64,000 nt of DNA from Corydoras sp. C115 (GCA_019802505.1 JAFMOC010000103.1:454001-518000), one strand, 5' to 3'; positions 1 to 14,744 are shown, numbered from the stretch's first letter. The notes: generated from the sequence alone by a model not told the origin. Program-made: numbers and translations.

Positions 1-740
1 CAGCACTCTCTCTGATTCTCAGAGAGACTGCTGTCATGATGGGGTGTTATGTGTTGTGCTGGGTGCTGCTGAAGTTATTTCAAATGCCTAGGGTCTGAGC
101 ATAATCCATCCATCCATCCATCCATCCATTATCTTCCGCTTTATCCTCTACTAGGGTCGCGGGGGATTCCCCATGCCCATCCAGGGGAGAACATTTCGGG
201 CGCTGGGCAGATACACCCAGGACAGGGCGCCAATCTATCGCTGGGCACACACACAAACACACTCTATATGGGGTAAATTGGAGAATTCATTTGACCTTGA
301 TCCATGTTTTTGGACTGTGGGAGGAAACCGGAGAACCCGGAGGAAACCCACATGGCCAAGGGGAGAACATGGAAACTCCACCCAGATTGGGATTCGAACC
401 AAGAATCCCCAGCGCTGAGAGGAGAACATGCTAAACACTAAGCCACCGTGCCGCCCTGAGCATAATCCATTAATCAAAAATGTCCCACCAGCATCATATG
501 GGCTGTGTCCTGTGAACATTGGTGAAGGACAGATGGATAACTAACCCAAACTGTGCTGCAGCAGATGAACTACTGCCTCCTACATGATGCAGATGAGTCA
601 AAATGAGTAGAGTTTTGAAAAATCTCAGTAGCACTCCTATGTCTGATCCAATCAAGCCAGCGAAATACATTAACGCACCACTATTACTTTTGTATAGTGC
701 TGCAAATTATCAGTAACCTGAATACTGTGTTCCCTATGCT
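1..740. repeat. Degraded palindromic fish repeat (family A) interrupted by a SINE
   Basis: The flanks on both sides of the SINE at 110-455 resemble one dispersed repeat that recurs at about 2190-2690, 4440-4960, 12290-12630, 20025-20300 and 29390-29610. Shared phrases are TGATTCTCAG near 13, TGTCTGATCCA near 640 (compare TGTCTAATCCACTC at 2250) and GTCCTGTGAAC near 507. The element reads as two arms of opposite orientation, as expected for a non-autonomous DNA element. I recognise it as common in fish genomes but cannot assign a family name. Confidence 0.4.
110..455 (-). mobile_element. DANA/Mermaid-like tRNA SINE with 15-bp target-site duplication
   Basis: Read on the minus strand, it has a tRNA-like head (A-box-like TGGCTTAGTG, B-box-like GGTTCGAATCC), the conserved core TGTTCTCCCC...GGTTTCCTCC, a CAGCGATNGATTGGCGCC segment and a GGATGGATGG tail. 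The direct repeat CTGAGCATAATCCAT flanks it at 95-109 and 456-470, marking an insertion into the family A repeat. It cannot encode protein; it would depend on a partner LINE for mobilisation. Confidence 0.85.
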
Positions 741-1499
741 AGTGGTGAATTATGGATAAAGTTATTGGCTAAAATTCTAGATTTATGAGGTACAACTTTG
801 AAGTAAGCGAAACTAACAAAATGTACAATAAGCATAGAAAAAAGAGGTATACTTAATAAAAATACAACTAAGCATATGTGTTTTCTTTCTTCCTCAGCCT
901 TCAGGGAAATAATATTTTATTTAGTCACTTAATGTCTTCCATTACCTGATACAGGGCAAATCTTATAGCTTTTACAAGTAGTGGAGCAGCAAGGCAAAAC
1001 ACATTCCAAACAATGTGTTTGTTGAATATCTCCATCTAATATAATGGACATTAATTTAAAATTGTCTTTTTCTTATCAGCTTACACTCTTTAAAAAAAAC
1101 ATTTTATTACATTTTACAACATGATGTAAGGGTTTGTGTTTATTCAGCCATATGAGCATTGGTGATGTTAGACAGTGGCACTAGAAAACAAGTACTTTGA
1201 CAAAAGGAGATGTGATTGTGTCGGGGAATGTGGTCAGAGTGTATTCCAATCATCCACACAAATTTCAGAAAATTACTTTTCACATCGAATTCTTTTTCAC
1301 TTGTTTAACTGAAGGCTAACCAGACTGCTGTCATCAATTTGCAGGCACACAGAGTAACGGAATGACAGGGCATGCAGTTGAATTCGAATTTGTGTTCTTG
1401 CAAAAAAAAGACTTTGTTTAAAGCATGTACATTTGTTCAGTCGTAGGCTTGTGTTTTAAGGAACCATCCCAGCAACCTAAAGTTCCCCAGTTCGATTCC

Positions 1500-1572
1500 T
1501 GATCCTGTGGGAGAAAACCCACCCAGATTGGGATTCCAACCGGGAACCTAGCGCCGAGAGGCGAACGTGCTC
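1500..1572 (-). mobile_element. SINE head fragment
   Basis: A short minus-strand piece of the DANA-like SINE. It includes the head complement ending GAGAGGCGAACGTGCT and the B-box region, joined to unrelated sequence on both sides. Both the middle and the 3' tail are missing. Confidence 0.6.
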
Positions 1573-1619
1573 GTGATGTTTTCAAATTAAAGGATCACGA
1601 TTTGTTTTCAAACCACCAC

Positions 1620-1950
1620 AGAGCAGATATTGTGGAACCTGGATTGAATTGGATTTTTATTGGACTGGCAGTCCTGAAGGACGTCATCAATGGACTTATA
1701 GTTTTTGAATTGTTAAATACGGGTCACCTGATCACCACATAATCTATACATGGCTGTCCTACACTATAAGTCCCTCACAAAGACTGGGTCCTCACAAGGT
1801 TTCTTCTTTAAAATAACAACATAACAGGGAGTTTTTTCTTCTCGGTTTCCTCTTTGGAGGTTCAAAACTTATAACACTGTAAAGCTGCTTTGTGAGACTA
1901 TGTACTATTGTAAAAAGCACCCTATAAATAAATTACTTGACATTGTTTGC
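1620..1950 (+). repeat. Probable retroelement 3' end
   Basis: The segment ends with GTAAAGCTGCTTTGTGAGAC...CCCTATAAATAAATTAC, a motif widely seen at the 3' ends of dispersed elements in fish genomes. No open reading frame is present. The assignment rests on remembered resemblance, so the family is left open. Confidence 0.35.
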
Positions 1951-2189
1951 ATGGTGGTTGATTCTCAGATCTGCAGTGACATGTCATGGTTATAGTGTGT
2001 TAGCCTGTGTTGCACTGATACAATCAGACCTGACATAGCAGCGTTGCTAAGGTTCTTAAGACATTCTGTCTTTCTACTATACAATCCATTAGACACATCA
2101 TTTTATTGCTTTACCTTGTATATATTCAATCATAGACAGAAGCACATGCTTTCTTGGGTGTCACAGGACTCTCACTAAAGGATGGTGGA

Positions 2190-2690
2190 GGACTAGTGGA
2201 GTTTTAAATGCACTGAGGTGTTTAAATATTCCCACAGCACTGCTATGTCTAATCCACTCAAACCGGCACAACACACATTAATAAACCACCACCCAAAGTG
2301 CTGTCACTGCAATGCTGCGAATCATCCATCACCCAAATAATACCTGCTCTGTGGTGATACTGTGGGGGGGGGGGGGGGGGGGGGGGGGGGGGGCTGATCA
2401 ATGAAGAACAGAGTACAACTATGCATAGAAGCAGACAGACAACAGTTTGTAGCTGTAGAACTAGATAATAAATCTATGTTAGTAAGCAGAACTAATAATG
2501 TGGTGAATCTAATAAAGCGGCAGGGTGAGCGGAGTTTGTCATAATCTTTGATCAAGCGACTTAATGCCATCTTGCGGTCAAATACAGTAGTACACTCAAA
2601 GAGAACTACATTTCTCAGCAGTTTTAATAACGTAATTCGGATAATCATAGCCGAATTAAAAAAAATATACAACTAAGCATGTCTACCACT
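2190..2690. repeat. Family A palindromic repeat containing a poly-G expansion
   Basis: A second copy of the repeat described at 1-740, with the phrases AGCACTGCTATGTCTAATCC, ATCATCCATCACCCAAATAATA and CCTGCTCTGTGGTGATACTG. The G run at 2364-2393 sits where the other copies carry only a short run or none. Confidence 0.45.
2364..2393 (+). repeat. Homopolymeric G run of 30
   Basis: Thirty consecutive G residues by direct count, flanked by CTGT and CTGATCA. On the minus strand it would encode proline runs only by chance. A run this long can form G-quadruplexes and is prone to sequencing and assembly length errors. Confidence 0.95.
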
Positions 2691-2890
2691 GATTAAGAAA
2701 GTATATAAATAAAATTTTCAATTTAAGTAAATATGTAGCTGACGCCTTCGTCCAGTCACATTATGCAGCATGTCATCTGTATATAAAAATATAGGTAATC
2801 AATAAAAGTATTAAGATAGAAATTCTATTATTCTACTATTTTATTATTCTACTATTTTAAAACGATATCAACTTTTAAATTACATACGTG

Positions 2891-6100
<3,210 letters not shown>

Positions 6101-6175
6101 TGTAGTACAAAGTTAATGTTTCAATGTTCTGAGATGTTCAGTTGTCCAGAATGGCACCCAGTTTTGCATTGTTGC

Positions 6176-6181
6176 TTTATT
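6176..6181 (-). terminator. Candidate poly(A) signal of abhd17a
   Basis: TTTATT on the plus strand is AATAAA on the minus strand, about 710 bp past the abhd17a stop codon. This would give a 3' UTR of about 700 nt (6160-6892). Transcript data would be needed to fix the end. Confidence 0.4.
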
Positions 6182-6892
6182 AAAACACTTTCAGGAATAA
6201 ACTGCACCACTGGATGAGTGCTGGCTGCGCTCCCACCAGGTTTAGAAAGCTGCTATTAGGAGTGGAAACTAAACAGGAATATCTGTATAATTTACAAAGT
6301 ACATTGGTAATCTGTTAGAAGAACCTTAAAAATAACCCTTGTAATTTATTCTGTGCATCGGACCAGGGTTGAGGGGTAAGGTGGGTCATGTGTCTAACCA
6401 TACAAAACTGGTGCTTAAGAAAACCAAAATGGAGTCCCTAATAAATGAATACATACACACCTGACCCGTATAACATTCTTTACAAGGTTTAGCAAGCACA
6501 CATGCAAACATCTGTCCAGCAGAAAGCTTTTATATAGAGAAAGGAGTGAAAATTTAAGTCAATCACACTGGGTCCTCCAGCCCGAAGTTACACACAAAAA
6601 GACGCAGATCCAAAAGAGAATTGCACTTATGGCAGTCTTCGAATGAAGACGCCTTGAGCAGAAAAACCACAGGCTCAATGGCAACACATTTCATGGTGGA
6701 TTTTTGCTTCTGCCATATCAGACCCCGGACTTTCATATTATGCTTGGTAAAATACATGTTCAGTCTGTGTGTAGAGGAGGATGTAGAGGGGAGGGGTGAT
6801 CTTAGAAATCACTAGCTTGGTTATCTCAACAAATTTAGGGTCATTTGTTCGTACTTTAACTTCCGGAAATGCATTTTGCTGGATTTTCAGGC

Positions 6893-8237
6893 CTAATGAG
6901 CAGTCAGTTCCTGTCCAATGAAGCGGCGCAGACGCTCCAGGTACTGGCTGTAGAGCTCGATGTCATTGTGACCGGCTCCTTCCACCCATAGCGGCTCCAC
7001 AGCCTTGGGGCAGCGCTCAAAGAGAGCCAGGCCATGAGAGAAATCAATTACCTCGTCCTCGGTGCCATGGATGATCAGTACTGGTGACGAAATCTTGGAC
7101 ACCTTCTCAATACTGAGAAAGAAATTGAGTTTTAGTCATAAACACAAGTTTGAGGACTAGCCAAGGTTTATTCTTATAGAAGACGAAGTGGTTACACTTA
7201 CTTTGGAAAGGCGTCAAAGCAGTAAGTCTTCTTGGTGTCAGGAAAGGCCACCCTCATGCCCGAGGTAAGAGGAGAGTGAAGGACCACAGCAGCACACTCA
7301 TATCGTGATGCCAAGTCCACCGTGGGCACCGTGCCAATGCTTTGACCATAAAGGATAATGTTCTCAGGACTGATCCCATATCTAGAGGTTAATAAAAGAG
7401 ATCATTTACTTGCTTTAGAGTAAAAATAGGGCAGATTATATACAACGATAAAAATTAAATCAACAATTAACCATTTTATGGAGTTAATTCTAATTACTTT
7501 TGATTTTATTTATAGCAGGATTTTAATATAACTTCTCAGCTGTAAAACCACTAGAAATAAAGTGGTACCCAATTACAGTATTTAGTTCTTTCACACAGGT
7601 TTATGGGCAGGAACTGTGCATTTTGTTCAAGACGTATTTGTTACAGGTAATTTTTTCCTTAATAAATAACAATGTTAATTAATATTGTTACATAACTTAT
7701 AATTAAAATACATTTTTCATACATTGTTATGATTATTATCATTATTTTTAAATCAACAGCACAATCGTTAGCACCACCACCTCCTGGGTTCAAATGACAT
7801 TTGGGATTCTCTTCTTGATTTGGTCCAAGGGTATATTTAAAATAGCATACTAATTGTTTTACTATGCATCTATTTTACCACCTAAAGGGCAATGCTGGGC
7901 TTTTGAGACAAGGCAGTATACAGTACACTATGTGTTTTTAGAAACACAGCTCCTTTTTTACAGTTTAACTAAATGTGAAAGGAATGGGCGTAGGCAAAAA
8001 TGCAATACAACCTAGTGGACAAATCTTGCATGTGATCAGAAAAGCCCTGCGAAATGAGATAGGGGAATGTGTATGGTACGTGACGATACAAAACCCATGT
8101 AAAAGGTCTAACAGAAGTTTAAAAAGGGCTTAAATCATTCTGAACAAAACAAGTGAGGACACTAAAAAGACTGAGCAAACAAAAGAACATACAAACTGAG
8201 TGAAAAGTGTGTCAATGTCTATAAGTCATGAAAAGAT

Positions 8238-8273
<36 letters not shown>

Positions 8274-11200
8274 AAATAAAAATTGTATATACTTACCATT
8301 AGGGCAATAATTAAAAAGCTTGAAAAGCTGGAACTTTGATAAATTAGAATTGATAGGGACAAGTGATGATTTTGCTGAACAAGAGATGTAGATAAAAAAA
8401 AATTCCATCCACTCATGGAGAGTTGCATCTTTTGGTCTCTTAAACTACCATTACATGCCACCTTAATGGCAATAAATTATTTAAAAAGCCTGCCAGAAAG
8501 TATCTGGCCCTACTAATACTTGGACCGTGTTCTGTAGTCAAATAAAACAAGTCTTTTTGATCAAATAAGATGATAGTTTCTAGAATCTACAAGCACAGTA
8601 GAGCTATGTAATGGACTTCATACATTTGTAGAATAGCCAACATGAAGTACATTTGTTTATGTTGCCTCATATGATACCTATATTACTTACATATGGCATG
8701 ATACTTTTGCCTGGAGATGTATGATTACGGAAGTACTGAACAGTACTGTTATCTCTGTGTACTCAGTAAAGGCCATTTGCTCAGTATGAGATTGATAAGT
8801 TTACTTTGCAACACTGGCAAGCTTCGTTATCATTAACATTTAGTTATTTAGCAGACACTTTTATCTAACTTACAAATGAGAGAACACCACATGTCAGCAG
8901 TTAAGGAAAAAACAGCAAAGCTGTAGAATTAGCAAGCCTGATCATTATTCAATCCGGTCTATTTATTTACTTATTTTTGTTATTTTTATTTAGGTTGTGC
9001 GCTAAATGTGAGTGACCTATAAACATATTGTGTAGACCATTTTGTTTGACATTTTTTTTATTCTACATCTTATACACTAAATAATTATCTTAATGTCAGG
9101 TAACTTATAGTTTGATTTGTTTTAATTCTTTTGCTTTTTGTGATGAATAAGGGTTTAAACAGAGTTGATCTCAGTGACCAGGATGGAGCGTGTGAAAATT
9201 TGTAAACTTCCTGTCCACCATTTCATTTCCTTGTAGCCCATTGTGGCCTGATACTCAGAAATAGATTACATTGTGATCTCTTGCCGTAATTAGTTTTCTT
9301 TTATAAATATCGAGCTATTAAAGGATTGTGCACTTCTAGATTTCACGGGCTGTGAACAGTGTTTATGGTGCTCGTTTTTAGATGATTTAGGTGTGTGTGG
9401 ATAATGGGCATGGTAGCTCAGTGGTTGGGGTGTGAAGTGATCAATCCGAAGGTTGAAGGTTTAAAGCTCATATAAAAGTTGCCAATGTGGGCTCCTGAGC
9501 AACGCCCTTAACCCTCATGACAGGCTGTATCATGGCTGACCATGTGCTTTGACCCAAATCATCAACACAGAATACTTGCAAGTCACTTAAGATAAAAGTC
9601 TCTGCAAAATAGCTTCATGCAAATGACTTCATGGTAAATAAACCTTCTTTGTAATATTCCTAATAGAGGGCAGCTGCTGTGACAAGCTCATTGGCAACAA
9701 AAGTTGTTTTTACAACCAAAACCTTTTTTTTAGGTGACATAGCTTTAGAGCATCTATGGACCATTTTTATTTTAAATCTGTCTTTGCATGGACTCTAAAA
9801 ACCTTCTTGTGTCCAGATCAATGCAAAAATAGTTTACTGACCGCAAAATCAATCAATCGGTCATGGCCAGCTGAGTCCCCTGATCTATGGTCCATAACAA
9901 CCCTGTGGGGTGAGCTAAAGTGCAGAGTGTACAACAGATGACCCAGGGCCATAGATCATCTGGAGAGGTTATGTGAGGATGAGCTCAAAATCCCACCGCT
10001 GTTCTTCAAAGAATTTTAATAGATCCAACAGAATTAAACTAGGTCTTACTTTATATGCAAATGCATAGATTATTGGGCCATCTGGTTTTAACATAATTAA
10101 TTGTTAATAATGTTTTATTAATTAGAATAAGTATGATAAATTATGATAAATGAAGCATGCATTTTAGTGATATTGATATAAAGCTTATGGTGGCACGGTG
10201 GCTTAGTGGTTAGCACGTTCTCCTCTCAGCGCTAGGGATTCCCGGTTCAAATCCCCATCTGGGTGGAGTTTCCATGTTCTCCCCGTGTCCGCGTGGGTTT
10301 CCTCTGGGTTCTCAGGTTTCCTCCCACAGTCCAAAAACATGGATCAAGTCAATTGAGTTCTTCAAAATTGCCCCATATGGAGTGTGTATGTCTGTGTGAG
10401 TGTGTGCCCAGCGATAGATTGCCCTAGCGCCCTGTCCTGGGTGTATCTGCACAGCGCCCGAAACTTTCTCCCCTGGATGGGCATGGGTAACCCCCGCGCG
10501 ACCCTAATATAGGATAAAGAGGAAGATAATGGATGGATGGATGATATAAAGCTTTTTGCTTTACTTTAGCAGGGATAATGATTAATATGATATATAATAT
10601 GAATTTGGATGATGTCATCAAGTTCTATCATAAAAAATATGTGAATATCAGCATTCTTAATCTTTCGAGCATGTCTGTGCTTTTGACACAAGCAATTAAC
10701 TAGTTAACGTTTGCCCACCTGCTGCGTAGCGCGTGCCAAGCTGCGTCAATATCTGCATAGAGGTTCTTTTCTGAAGGCTTTCCTGTACTGGCTCCATAAC
10801 CAGAGTAGTCATAAGAGAATATGTTGCAGTTGATACGTGTGCCAAGGCCAATGTAGAAGCTACTCATCTGACCAAGATCCACTGCATTACCATGAGAAAA
10901 CAGCACAGTGTACCTGCAGGGGGAGGAAACATGTTAATAACATATATCTACAAAAATAATCGGCAGTTACACCACAGTTTAAATCTAATGTAAGCAGCAG
11001 AGAAAGCTGGAGATCTGTTTCAGACACTTCTGTGATATCTGTTATTGTTTCCATGTCTGCCATTTCCGTTCTACCACTGAGTAGATTGTTGTAACTGTTT
11101 CTAGTTGGTTACACTGAGCGTGAGTCAGCTTCTACTCACCCAAGGCTTTCTTTAAGATTTTGTAGATTCAGGATTCTGATAATGTCTGATAATGTCAGGA

Positions 11201-11773
11201 TTCTGTGTTAACCAGTTATAATCTTGCCCAACCATGTGTTTGTGGACTTTCCACCAACTTCCCTGTTTCTACGAAACTGGATGCATATATTTGTCCAAAT
11301 TGCTCACTATTGGGTTAATCCCCATTTGGAATGTTGGAATCATGTTGTTCCAAGTGCAGTGAATTGCAGAAAAAAATTGCACACTAAACATGTGATCTCA
11401 TATTTATCTACCTGGCCGTAGGTGCGCAGCGGATGTACATGCATCCCACTTTGTTTCCACGGCTGGAGCAAGTAAGGAAGACTTCTGTCCCATCCAGTTC
11501 TCTTTGGGAGTACTGGAACTCTGCTCGGTCGGACAGATGAAGTTTCCACCTGCCCTCTCCTCCTCTGTCACCACCTCCTCCTCCTCTCCGACCCAGTCGG
11601 GACCGCAGGCCAGAAACACTAGAGTTCAGTGGTATGGGCGGCGTCGAGTCTACCTCAGGTAGTAAAGTGTATGTGGGTTCAGGCGGCAAGAAGGCCAGCT
11701 TCGCCGCAATACGGCTCGGGCATGGAGGGCAACAAAACAGGCCACACAGCTCGCCAACTGATAATCCGTTCAT
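6893..11773 (-). CDS. abhd17a: ABHD17A-type palmitoyl-protein thioesterase (318 aa, 4 coding exons)
   Basis: Coding exons on the minus strand are 11773-11412, 10913-10719, 7381-7202 and 7112-6893, all with GT-AG introns and a continuous frame ending in TAG. The family removes palmitate from membrane-anchored proteins such as N-Ras and PSD-95, acting at the plasma membrane and endosomes. The N-terminus MNGLSVGELCGLFCCPPCP carries Cys10, 14, 15 and 18, the cluster that is itself palmitoylated and anchors the enzyme. An alpha/beta-hydrolase fold follows. HGNAVDLGQ lies near the oxyanion hole, the nucleophile is Ser200 in GQSIG, and Asp265 (HGTEDEV) and His294 (GAGHND) complete the triad. Human ABHD17A has 310 residues; the extra length here is a Gly/Arg-rich insert at residues 59-74 (RLGRRGGGGG...). 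The start is fixed by the conserved N-terminus. ABHD17B/C are less likely because the flanking residues match the A paralogue best. Confidence 0.93.
9406..9620 (+). mobile_element. tRNA-derived SINE family B, diverged copy
   Basis: The head GGTAGCTCAGTGG is A-box-like, and a degraded B box follows (GGTTGAAGGTTTAAA). A GAGCAACGCCCTTAACCCTCA core leads to a GATAAAAGTCTCTGCAAAAT end. The same architecture recurs at 29635-29838 and 48493-48670. This family differs from the DANA-like SINE in its tRNA head and its 3' end. Confidence 0.65.
9739..10019 (+). pseudogene. Tc1/mariner-type transposase C-terminal relic
   Basis: Translation from 9756 gives a segment with WPAESPDL and LWGELKCRVYNR. Past an in-frame TGA it continues PRAIDHLERLCEDELKIPP in the same frame. 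The SPDLNPIENLW-ELK block and the downstream PP residues are typical of the C-terminal catalytic part of Tc1 transposases. The N-terminal DNA-binding half is absent and at least one stop interrupts the frame, so it is inactive. It lies in an abhd17a intron on the opposite strand. Confidence 0.75.
10187..10542 (+). mobile_element. DANA/Mermaid-like SINE, full length, with target-site duplication
   Basis: Head GGTGGCACGGTGGCTTAGTG, core, and tail GATAATGGATGGATGGATG. The 12-bp direct repeat GATATAAAGCTT flanks it at 10175-10186 and 10543-10554, so the insertion is well preserved. It lies antisense in an abhd17a intron. Confidence 0.88.
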
Positions 11774-11799
11774 CTTTTCAGAACCAAGTGCTTAAAAGG

Positions 11800-13253
11800 C
11801 TGGAAAACTCTATAAAGTAACAAGAAAATGAATTCAATAATAATATTTTTACAGCACAACACCCTTTTCAAAGGTTCCTAACAGAAGCATTAAACAAAAA
11901 AAAAAAAGTGGTTGAGACTGAAGAACATCAATAAATAGATCAGGGTGTTTTTTTAAAAAACAATTTAATACATTTATACAAAAAAATCAAGTATGCCAAA
12001 AATGATAAAATATATATAAAAAAATCAACATGAAAATTAATAGATAACATATAACTAATGTTTGTCTTCAGAAAGGTATACAATGACTCACAATATCACA
12101 ACAGAAAGGCAGGATTTGTACAACTAGAGTAACCAGCTCTAAAAATTCAGAGCATTGACAGAGATTTTACAAACAGAAAAAATTGTGCATATATTGACAT
12201 TAAGATATTTATAATTACTATACCGCATAACAATGATAATAGTATAGTATAGCAAGTAGACAAAAGCAGATCAAACATTATGTTCGGAAATTAATTCTTA
12301 CAAGTCCACCTGTTTGTGGACTACAGTACACAAGTCCCCGGTGTACGTCCCATTTACTCTGTTCTCTAAGGACCCCACTAGTACGACCACAGAGCAGGTA
12401 TTATGTGGTTTGTGAATTATTCCTACTATATTGTATTACATTACTATATTGTATTACAGCTGCACTAAAACCACCATCAGTGTCACTGCAGAACTGATGT
12501 TAAACAATCCAAGTTATTCCTGTTCTGTGATGATCCTTACCAATAGAGAACAAAGAACAAACAAGGTATCAACAAAAAAAGGAACGTTGATGTACTACAG
12601 AGTTAACTTATATGATAAGTGGAGGAGAAAATAGGAAATAAAGCAAGAAGGCGGTGTGTCTTTTGATCGCTATTGTACATGTATCATTACCTTGCCACCA
12701 GCTGTTTCAAAAAGCAGTCGGCAGTACAGAAACCATTTAAATGTATATATATATATATACTAAGTATTAATACTTGTTGATACTAATTAGTGTGGTTTGA
12801 GACTAAACCAAAAGTGCAAAAATCTCTGGTGTAAAAATTCTCACCTCATCGTAATTTCCACACATTCGTGCATATTAACGAGCTTCAGTAGCATCAATTA
12901 CATTACATTTTAAAACTTTTGCCTGATTTTGCGCTTCATTAAATTGCGTATTGTATGTCGGTGATTAATTTATTTGCACATAGTTTAAATGACAGCTTTT
13001 GTGGCTTAAATCTAGCGTTTTTACACCGAGTTTTTTTTAACAAGCCAGTGGCTCTATCCGAAATCGCGTGTGTGTGTTATGTATGCACACTATGGAGGGT
13101 GCTTATTAATGGCTTGTACACCCTAAGTAGGTGACTACATAGCGAAATGAAATGGGATGGGGATTCGGTATACAGCCCTTGTCAGGCTTAAAGTTGACCA
13201 GTTTGGCTGCAGCTAGGACTGCACAACAAAAAAAACAACAGTGGCGTGGAACA
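11800..13253. other. Probable abhd17a 5' UTR intron
   Basis: On the minus strand a pyrimidine-rich acceptor TTTTCCAG ends at about 11800, just upstream of the start codon, and a GTAAGT donor lies at 13259-13254. The intervening 1.45 kb is AT-rich. It contains a family A repeat copy at 12290-12630 (TTCTGTGATGATCCTTACCA, GTGTCACTGCAGAACTGA) and a short TA tract near 12750. Confidence 0.4.
12290..12630 (-). repeat. Family A palindromic repeat copy
   Basis: It shares CACAGAGCAGGTATTATGTGG and CAGTGTCACTGCAGAACTGA with the other family A copies, in inverted order relative to the copy at 2190. It has no coding capacity. Confidence 0.4.
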
Positions 13254-13445
13254 ACTTACCATTCACTACCACACGCTCGAAACGGTATTCTTATTCCAAC
13301 AAACGCCTTGGTTCCAAAAATGTGAGCTGTATTCCCGGACACATTGTAGGCGTTTAAAAGGAGAAAGAATTAGAACGGGTTGACAAGCTGCTCTGCTAAC
13401 GACGGCCAGCTCGATCCAATATGAATCCCCGAAGCCAACTCCCCA
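13254..13445 (-). promoter_or_regulatory. Probable abhd17a non-coding first exon and promoter
   Basis: The minus-strand sequence ends in GTGAATG followed by a consensus donor GTAAGTTG (13259 downward). It is preceded by a CpG-bearing stretch (GACGGCCAGCTCG, CCCCGAAGCC, GGCGTTTAAA) that stands out from AT-rich surroundings. This fits a TATA-less first exon of abhd17a. The transcription start was not located, and RNA data would decide. Confidence 0.4.
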
Positions 13446-13589
13446 GTAAGGAATGTGGCTATTGGCTGTCTGTAAAGTCTCTAAAGCCGTCATCAGCTGT
13501 TTTGCATAATAGTCTTTTTGCGTGTTTAAGGACAGAAAAGATGTCAAAAAGACATGTGTTAGAAATACAAATCAACTTCATTTTCTCCT

Positions 13590-13638
13590 TTTTGCCTTTA
13601 AAATAAGCCCTTACTTCTAAAAATAACTTTATGAATTA

Positions 13639-13692
<54 letters not shown>

Positions 13693-13859
13693 GTATTATA
13701 GGCGGCACGGTGGCTTAGTGGTTAGCACGTTCGCCTCTCAGCGCTATGGGGCAATTTTGGATTAATTTTTCTGTTTTTTTGCCTTTAAAATAAGCGGGGA
13801 GAACCTCACTTCTGAGAGGCGAAAAATAACGTGCTGCCTATAATAATAATTATGAATTA

Positions 13860-13898
<39 letters not shown>

Positions 13899-13906
13899 GC
13901 ATTATA
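13590..13906. repeat. Chimeric tandem duplication containing SINE pieces
   Basis: The block TTTTTGCCTTTAAAATAAGC...ATGAATTATATTATTATT occurs at about 13590-13650 and again at about 13775-13865. The second copy carries short inserts (GGGGAGAACCT, GAGAGGCG, ACGTGCTGCC) that match pieces of the SINE in both orientations. A SINE head of about 60 bp sits between the copies at 13701-13760. ATT arrays at 13639-13691 and 13857-13897 are followed by the same AAGYATTATA junction. Confidence 0.75.
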
Positions 13907-14255
13907 GGTGGCACGGTGGCTTAGTGGTTAGCATGTTCTCCTCTCAGCGCTAGGGATTCCCGCTTCGAATCCCCATCTGGGTGGAGTTTCCATGTTCTCC
14001 CCATGTCTGCGTGGGTTTCCTCCGGGTTCTCCGGTTTCCTCCCACAGTCCAAAAACATGGATCAAGGTCAATTGAGTTCTCCAAATTGCCCCATATAGAG
14101 TGTGTGTGTGTGTGTGAGTGTGTGCCCAACGATGGATTGGCGCCCTGTCCTGGGTCTATCTGCCCAGTGCCCGAGATGTTCTCCCCTGGATGGGCATGGG
14201 GTACCCCACCGCGACCCTAATAGAGGATAAAAAGGGAGATAATGAATTAATTAAT
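13907..14255 (+). mobile_element. DANA/Mermaid-like SINE, full length
   Basis: Complete from GGTGGCACGGTGGCTTAGTG to GATAATGAATTAATTAATTA. It is preceded by an ATT array plus AAGCATTATA and followed by another ATT array (14258-14290). Confidence 0.85.
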
Positions 14256-14257
14256 TA

Positions 14258-14290
<33 letters not shown>

Positions 14291-14292
<2 letters not shown>

Positions 14293-14419
14293 TTCATTCA
14301 TTCATTATCTCCCGCTTTATCCTCTATTAGGGTCGCGGTGGGGTTCCCCATGCCCATCCAGGGGAGAACATCTCGGGCGCTGGGCAGATAGACCCAGGAC
14401 AGGGCGCCAATCCATCGCT

Positions 14420-14420
<1 letters not shown>
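14291..14420 (-). mobile_element. SINE 3' half, inverted
   Basis: It begins CATTCATTCATTCATTATCT (tail complement), runs through the CCAGGGGAGAACATCTCGGG segment and stops abruptly at CAATCCATCGCTG, where a new ATT array begins (14421-14461). The head half is missing. Confidence 0.8.
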
Positions 14421-14462
<42 letters not shown>

Positions 14463-14510
14463 GCATTATAATGCTTTTTACATGTATTACATGAATGAAT
14501 TTCCAGCTAA

Positions 14511-14740
14511 ACACGGTGGTTTAGTGGTTAGCAGGTTCTCCTCTCAACGCTGGGGATTCAGGGTTTCTTCCCACTGTACAAAAAAAAATGGATTCAAGGT
14601 AAATTAAATGCTCTAAATTGCCCCATATAGAGTGTGTTTGTGTGTGTATGTGTGAGTGTGCCCAGTGATAGATTGGTGTCCTGTCCTGGGTGTATCTGCC
14701 CAGCGCCTGAAACATTCTCCCTTGATGGATTGGGGGAAAT
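14511..14740 (+). mobile_element. DANA-like SINE, internally deleted
   Basis: The head ACACGGTGGTTTAGTGGTTA jumps from GGGGATTCAGG straight to TTTCTTCCCACTG, losing the B box and part of the core. It then continues to CATTCTCCCTTGATGG. The tail is missing. Confidence 0.75.
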
Positions 14741-14744
14741 TATA

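Larger units (their letters stand above)
7382..10718 (-). other. abhd17a coding intron 2
   Basis: A 3.3-kb intron between the coding exon ending GCGCTACGCAGCAG and the exon starting ATATGGGATC. It contains a 24-base A run at about 8247, SINE family B at 9406-9620, a Tc1-like transposase relic at 9739-10019 and a DANA-like SINE at 10187-10542. An inverted tail of SINE family B (TTTAGCAGACACTTTTATCT) lies at about 8840-8875. No other coding signal was found. Confidence 0.8.
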
